From an uncultured Flavobacterium sp. (GTDB taxonomy: Bacteria; Bacteroidota; Bacteroidia; Flavobacteriales; Flavobacteriaceae), in contig NZ_OY730246.1 of NCBI RefSeq assembly GCF_963422545.1, positions 27,600 through 91,599 on the forward strand: DNA of 64,000 bases, written 5' to 3'. Shown piece by piece: positions 60,065 through 64,000 of the stretch. The notes under the pieces are model-generated. The model was not told where the DNA came from. It saw only the letters and a program-made list of their open reading frames with translations, and ran no database searches. Each line of letters begins with the position of its first letter. Position 1 is the stretch's first letter. Made by a program: the position numbers and the translations under genes.

Positions 60065-60676
60065 ATGAGTAAAAAGATTCTGAATATAGTCACAAGCATC
60101 AAAGGTGATGCTTCATTTAGTAACAAATTATCGAATGCTATTCTGGAAAAACTGAAAACAGAATATAATGAAACGCAAATACAAACGCTTGATCTTTCTA
60201 AAACTCCATTACCTTATTTAAGCGAATTGGATATTAGTGCCTTTTATACTCCTGCAGAACAACAGACTGAGGCGCAAAAAGAGACTCTGAAATATTCTGA
60301 TGCGGCTACAAAAGATGTTATAGAAGCTGATATTATTGTGATTGGGGTGCCGCTTTATAATTTTGGAATTCCGGCAGTATTAAAAGGCTGGATCGATCAG
60401 GTTGCGAGAGCAGGTAAGACTTTTAGTTATAGTGAGAATGGACCAAAAGGATTGTTAACTAATAAGAAAGTGTTTTTATCGATTGCCTCAGGCGCTATAT
60501 TTTCTGAAGGACCGTATAAAAGTTATGATTTTTCTGAACCGTATTTACGTGCTGTATTAGGCTTTTTAGGTATGACTGATGTTACTGTTTTTCGCGTAGA
60601 AGGAACCGCAATTCCTGATTTTGCAGAGAATGCTTTACCAAAAGCTTTGTCTGCAGTTGAAGAATTTGCTTTTTAA
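60065..60676 (+). CDS. azoR: FMN-dependent NADH-azoreductase
   Basis: A 203-residue flavodoxin-fold enzyme. Landmarks are the N-terminal KILNIVTSIKGDASFSNKLS phosphate loop region, ADIIVIGVPLYNFGIPAVLK and IDQVARAGKTFSYSENGPKG. AzoR-type enzymes reduce quinones and azo compounds in the cytoplasm with two-electron chemistry and protect against electrophile stress. It is controlled with the divergent HxlR-type gene. A CCCGACAGG hairpin lies 38 bp after the stop. Confidence 0.93.
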   Translation: MSKKILNIVTSIKGDASFSNKLSNAILEKLKTEYNETQIQTLDLSKTPLPYLSELDISAFYTPAEQQTEAQKETLKYSDAATKDVIEADIIVIGVPLYNFGIPAVLKGWIDQVARAGKTFSYSENGPKGLLTNKKVFLSIASGAIFSEGPYKSYDFSEPYLRAVLGFLGMTDVTVFRVEGTAIPDFAENALPKALSAVEEFAF

Positions 60677-60713
60677 ATTAGAATTACGAGAGTTGGACAT
60701 TTTCGTATGTAGT

Positions 60714-60746
60714 AAACCCGACAGGTTTTTGAAACTTGTCGGGTTT
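60714..60746. repeat. CCCGACAGG palindrome copy after azoR
   Basis: AAACCCGACAGG ... CTTGTCGGGTTT, with a G-U pair in the arm and a trailing T-run, is a likely terminator of the azoreductase gene. Confidence 0.8.
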
Positions 60747-60764
60747 TGTATTTAAAGATTGTTT

Positions 60765-60845
60765 GCCACGAATTACACAAATTTTTACGAATCATTTTTA
60801 CACTAATGTGATTAAAAATTAGCGGAAATTTGTGTAATTCGTGGC
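60765..60845. repeat. Fold-back repeat with perfect GCCACGAATTACACAAATTT arms
   Basis: The 20-bp arms 60765-60784 and 60826-60845 are exact complements around a 41-nt loop. It is related to the element at 55039-55100. Confidence 0.8.
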
Positions 60846-60900
60846 TAAAAAATATTCAATCGAAATGTGGTTGGATAGGTGAGAATTTAAACTGTAATAT

Positions 60901-60928
60901 CTTTGTCAAAGTTTAAACTTTGACAAAG
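60901..60928. repeat. Perfect 28-bp palindrome
   Basis: CTTTGTCAAAGTTT is followed immediately by its reverse complement. A related imperfect copy (TCAAAGTTTAAGCTTTGA) lies at 5443-5460. Confidence 0.75.
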
Positions 60929-60943
60929 ATGGTAACGTCCAGT

Positions 60944-60976
60944 AAACCCGACAGGTTTTTAAAACCTGTCGGGTTT
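60944..60976. repeat. CCCGACAGG palindrome copy before the thiolase stop
   Basis: AAACCCGACAGG ... CCTGTCGGGTTT lies 17 bp beyond the thiolase stop on the minus strand and may terminate it. Confidence 0.8.
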
Positions 60977-60993
60977 GAATATCTAATACATTA

Positions 60994-62268
60994 CTATTTC
61001 TCAATAATCATTGTAACGCCTTGTCCTCCGGCGGCGCAAATAGAAATTAATCCTCTTCCTGAGCCTTTTTCGTTCAATAATTTAGCCATAACACCAATTA
61101 TTCTTCCGCCAGTTGCGGCAAAAGGATGCGCTGCTGCAAGACTGCTTCCCTTTACGTTTAGTTTTTCTCTGTCAATTGCACCAAGAGTTTTTTTTAGTCC
61201 AATTTGAGTGCTTAATTCCGGGCTTTCCCAGATTTTTAAGGTTCCCAGAACTTGTGCAGCAAAAGCTTCATGAATTTCATAATAATCAAAATCCTGTAAA
61301 GTCAAACCTGCTTTGTCAAGCATTCTGCTAGCTGCAAATAATGGAGCCAATAATAGGTTTTGTTGGTTTTTGACATATTCAATTGCCGCAATTTCGGCAA
61401 AAGAAATGTAAGCCAGAATAGGAAGTCCTTGCGCTTTAGCCCATTCTTCGCTTGCCAAAAGAATGCATGATGCGCCATCTGTAAGCGGAGTAGAATTTCC
61501 GGCTGTCAGCGTTCCGTTAGTTTTATCAAATGCAGGTTTTAGTTTTGCCAGTTTTTCAATACTGCTGTCTCTTCTAAGATTATTGTCTTTTTCAAGTCCG
61601 TTAAACGGAGTTATCATATCATCAAAAAAACCTTCGTCGTAGGCTTTTGCCATATTCAAATGACTTTTGAGTGCGAAGTTATCCTGATCTTCACGGGATA
61701 TTTGATAATATTTTGCCGTAATTTCAGTATGTCCGCCCATCGAAAGTCCGGTTTGTGATTCTTCATTTTTAGGAACCAATGGCGACAAATCTTTCGGACG
61801 CAGTTTTAAAAACAACTTGATTTTTTCACCCAATGACTTTGCTTGTCTGGCATTTAGTAAAATCTTTCGAAGTTTTTCGCTTACCGCAATTGGCATATCA
61901 CTAATAGAATCAACACCACCGGCAATTCCTGATTCTATTTGTCCCAATGCAATTTTGTTGGCAATATATATGGCACTTTCAATTCCGGTATCGCAGGCTT
62001 GTTGCAAATCACAAGCCGGAGTTGCGGGATCAAGTGAGGTTTTCATCACACATTCTCTGATCAGATTATTATCATAGGTATGTTTTATTACTGCACCGCC
62101 GGCAACTTCGCCCAACAATTTACCTTCGAGTTTGTATTTAGAAATAAGTCCGTTTAAGGCGGCAGTCATCATTTCTGTATTTCCAACTTCGGCGTAGGCT
62201 GTATTTGCTCTTGCAAACGGAATTCGATTGTAACCAACGATAGCTACTTTTCTAGCGGTATTATTCAT
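60994..62268 (-). CDS. Acetyl-CoA C-acyltransferase (thiolase, FadI-like)
   Basis: A 424-residue cytoplasmic thiolase. Catalytic residues are Cys92 in LQQACDTGIES, the histidine in YEIHEAFAAQ, the histidine of AAAHPFAATGGR and the second cysteine in SICAAGGQGVT. The 120-residue insertion loop (KLRKILLNARQAKSLGEKIK, LSMGGHTEITAKYY) fits the longer FadI-type thiolases of fatty-acid beta-oxidation. It cleaves 3-ketoacyl-CoA to acetyl-CoA or acts in reverse. No other beta-oxidation gene is adjacent; an LLM-type oxidoreductase gene lies upstream across a hairpin repeat. Confidence 0.93.
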   Translation of the reverse strand: MNNTARKVAIVGYNRIPFARANTAYAEVGNTEMMTAALNGLISKYKLEGKLLGEVAGGAVIKHTYDNNLIRECVMKTSLDPATPACDLQQACDTGIESAIYIANKIALGQIESGIAGGVDSISDMPIAVSEKLRKILLNARQAKSLGEKIKLFLKLRPKDLSPLVPKNEESQTGLSMGGHTEITAKYYQISREDQDNFALKSHLNMAKAYDEGFFDDMITPFNGLEKDNNLRRDSSIEKLAKLKPAFDKTNGTLTAGNSTPLTDGASCILLASEEWAKAQGLPILAYISFAEIAAIEYVKNQQNLLLAPLFAASRMLDKAGLTLQDFDYYEIHEAFAAQVLGTLKIWESPELSTQIGLKKTLGAIDREKLNVKGSSLAAAHPFAATGGRIIGVMAKLLNEKGSGRGLISICAAGGQGVTMIIEK

Positions 62269-62296
62269 AATATGTTGCTTAATGTTTTGATTTTTG

Positions 62297-62456
62297 GCTC
62301 ACGGATGACGCGGATTAAACGGGTTTTCACAGGTTCTTTTAAACACTGAAAATTGTTTATTTTGCCACAGATTACACTGATTATAAAGATTTTTTTTGAT
62401 AGTCTTTATTATAAATATACCCGCGAAAACCCGTTTAATCCGTGTCATCCGCGGGC
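62297..62456. repeat. Fold-back repeat with CGGATGACGCGGATTAAACG arms
   Basis: The 34-bp arms 62297-62330 and 62423-62456 are complementary at about 30 positions, around a 92-nt loop. It lies between the LLM-type gene and the thiolase gene, 29 bp ahead of the thiolase ATG. Confidence 0.75.
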
Positions 62457-62469
62457 AAATATGTGAAGT

Positions 62470-63495
62470 TTATCCTTTATGTATCAACGGAATCACTTTT
62501 GACCCGATAAGTTCAATTGCATTCATTAACTGAGTATGTGTAAGTCCTGCATTATCCATTTGGAAAGTAAATCTGGAGATTCCTCCAAGTGCTTCGCTGT
62601 GTTTTAAAATTTTCTCAGCAACTCGTTCGGGACCGCCTACAATTAAAACACCCAGATCGTCAATTAGTCCGTCAAATTTGGCTTTAGTAACTGGTGGCCA
62701 TCCGCGTTCGAGTCCTAATTTTGTCCAAAGTTCAGCATAACCCGGATAATATTCTTCGATTGCTTTTTCGGTTGTGGTTCCAACAAAACCAGGAGAATGT
62801 ATTCCTACTTTGAGTTCTTCGGGTTTATAACCTGCAGCTTTCCCGGCTTCACGATACAAATCGATCAATGGACGAAAACGATGTGTTTGCCCTCCAATAA
62901 TGGCAACCATTAAAGGCAAACCAAGACTTCCGGCTCTTACAAAAGATTCCGGTGTTCCACCAACGCCCAGCCAAACGGGAAATTTTTCCTGTAATGCGCG
63001 GGGATAAATGGGAAGATTATTTAAAGCGGGACGAAATTTTCCCGACCAGGTTACAAATTCATTATCTCTAATTTGAAGAAACAATTCCAGCTTCTCTTTA
63101 AAAAGCGCATCATAATCATTCAGATTAAATCCAAAAAGGGGATAAGCTTCAATAGAAGATCCGCGGCCTACGACAATTTCGGCTCTTCCTTTTGAAATTA
63201 AATCAAGCGTTGCAAAGCTTTGATAAACTCTGACAGGATCTGCAGCGCTTAAAACCGAAACGGCACTGGATAACCGAATGCGGCTTGTTTTTGCAGCTGC
63301 GGCACTTAATATTACCACTGTAGCCGAATCTAAAAATTCTTTTTTATGATGCTCGCCAATTCCAAAAACGTCAAGTCCGGCCTGATCTGCCAGCTCAATT
63401 CTTTGCAGTAATTGTTCCATTGCATCAACACTGCTCAAAGTGTTGTTATCTCCGTACATCGCCGAAGCAAAACTGTCTATTCCTATCTCTATCAT
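62470..63495 (-). CDS. LLM class flavin-dependent oxidoreductase
   Basis: A 341-residue luciferase-like TIM-barrel protein. Landmarks are LLQRIELADQAGLDVFGIGE followed by HH, SSAVSVLSAADPVRVYQSFA, LDLISKGRAEIVVGRGSS and FPVWLGVGGTPESF. Members use FMNH2 or F420 to oxidise aldehydes, alkanesulfonates or other small molecules; the specific substrate is not visible. No partner flavin reductase gene is adjacent. It may be read through into the thiolase gene. Confidence 0.9.
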   Translation of the reverse strand: MIEIGIDSFASAMYGDNNTLSSVDAMEQLLQRIELADQAGLDVFGIGEHHKKEFLDSATVVILSAAAAKTSRIRLSSAVSVLSAADPVRVYQSFATLDLISKGRAEIVVGRGSSIEAYPLFGFNLNDYDALFKEKLELFLQIRDNEFVTWSGKFRPALNNLPIYPRALQEKFPVWLGVGGTPESFVRAGSLGLPLMVAIIGGQTHRFRPLIDLYREAGKAAGYKPEELKVGIHSPGFVGTTTEKAIEEYYPGYAELWTKLGLERGWPPVTKAKFDGLIDDLGVLIVGGPERVAEKILKHSEALGGISRFTFQMDNAGLTHTQLMNAIELIGSKVIPLIHKG

Positions 63496-63618
63496 ATAGT
63501 AAAGATATTAAATTTTATTTTTTCTCTTTCCTCAAAAAATAGAAATAAATGCCGGGATTCTTCCAATAAGTGATTTTTATATTGAGGATGATGATGAATT
63601 ACGATGCTCTCAGGTTTG

Positions 63619-64000
63619 TTACTTAATATTTAAATTACCGGTTTTAAAAAAATCCGGATTAATAATATGAATATCCGTTCTGTTTTTTGGAATACTTGGC
63701 ATGTCGTGACCTGGAAATACTATCAATTCGGGCATTTTTGTCTCTAAATGTCTAATATTATTTCTGTTTTGTGCAGCTTTGTCGGGTTGGGTTGGCAATC
63801 TTTCAACATCGTTAGATTTAAGCCAGTCATTGTGTACAACAGCATCTCCGCTTAGTAAAACAGGACCTTGATTTAAAGTTACTAAAAGCATTAAATCACT
63901 ATCTGTATGACCTGGTTTTTCTATTAATTGTATTGTTTTGTCACCAAACAAATCGTATGATTTTCCTAATGAAGAATTACTTTTTTTAAATGAAGAAGCT
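63619..64000 (-). CDS. Metallo-beta-lactamase-fold hydrolase, C-terminal part (cut by window edge)
   Basis: The reading frame is open from the stop at 63619 to the last base, so at least 127 residues are present and the N-terminus lies beyond 64000. An internal TTG at 63951 is not the start, because the frame continues upstream (SSFKKSNSSLGKSYD). Visible MBL ligands are GHTDSDLML, LSGDAVVHNDW (Asp) and VFPGHDMP (His). The first motif, HxHxDH, must be in the missing part. The sequence resembles lactonase-like (AiiA/AttM-type) hydrolases. The true length and substrate are unknown. Confidence 0.85.
   Translation of the reverse strand, partial: ASSFKKSNSSLGKSYDLFGDKTIQLIEKPGHTDSDLMLLVTLNQGPVLLSGDAVVHNDWLKSNDVERLPTQPDKAAQNRNNIRHLETKMPELIVFPGHDMPSIPKNRTDIHIINPDFFKTGNLNIK

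Noticed and set aside
63619..63951. The metallo-beta-lactamase fragment as a complete 110-residue gene
   Set aside because: Its first codon would be a TTG, the reading frame stays open to the window edge, and the HxHxDH motif is missing, so it is a gene cut by the edge.

Overview
The window is chromosomal DNA from a member of the Bacteroidota, most likely a Flavobacterium or a close relative. This rests on low G+C, promoters of the type TTTG-N17-19-TAnnTTTG, weak Shine-Dalgarno signals, a SusC/SusD pair, many exported proteins whose signal peptides end in '(A/S)Q', and intergenic DNA full of short palindromic 'word' repeats. I see no rRNA, tRNA, CRISPR array, prophage or insertion sequence. 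Nearly all genes are intact; one is cut by the right edge.

Layout. 1-6 kb: a DUF1349 protein, a membrane acyltransferase, an ArsR-type regulator with an Old Yellow Enzyme reductase, a TlpA-like thioredoxin and two tandem paralogous membrane proteins. 6-9 kb: a chromate operon read leftward (ChrB/AraC fusion, small barrel protein, ChrA). 9.4-14.6 kb: a CPA1 Na+/H+ antiporter, an AraC regulator, two cupins and a zinc alcohol dehydrogenase. 14.7-18.8 kb: small membrane proteins, a gene-free kilobase and two outer-membrane barrel proteins. 19-27.7 kb: a heavy-metal module (DUF6660-like Cys/His protein, CzcA, CzcC, CzcB, P1B ATPase). 27.8-30.8 kb: GNAT and VOC proteins and an arsenic operon with an extra 40-residue membrane protein.

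31-57 kb is a polysaccharide utilisation locus (PUL). It encodes three putative alpha-galactosidases (clan GH-D-like, GH36, GH97), a GH95 enzyme, an O-acetylesterase of the sialate-esterase type, SusC/SusD, an SSS symporter, an MFS sugar porter, aldose 1-epimerase, a cytoplasmic DUF5107-TPR protein, and GntR/LacI-type and AraC-type regulators. Together these could bind an alpha-galactosylated, probably fucosylated or L-galactosylated, O-acetylated glycan at the outer membrane, trim it in the periplasm, import the sugars through two porters and convert the anomers. The SusC promoter and the first glycosidase promoter share a 30-bp element from the -7 box into the start of the transcript.

57-64 kb: a DUF1810 protein, a secreted protein with an HEGRH metallopeptidase-like motif, a divergent HxlR regulator/azoreductase pair around a perfect 38-bp palindrome, a thiolase, an LLM-type flavin oxidoreductase and a partial metallo-beta-lactamase-fold hydrolase.

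The points most worth a second look are the ChrB/AraC fusion, the small protein in the ars operon, the shared PUL promoter element, the HEGRH protein, and the repeats: eight copies of one palindrome, two matching three-hairpin composites, several long fold-backs, and repeat words translated as the ends of CzcA, CzcB and CzcC.
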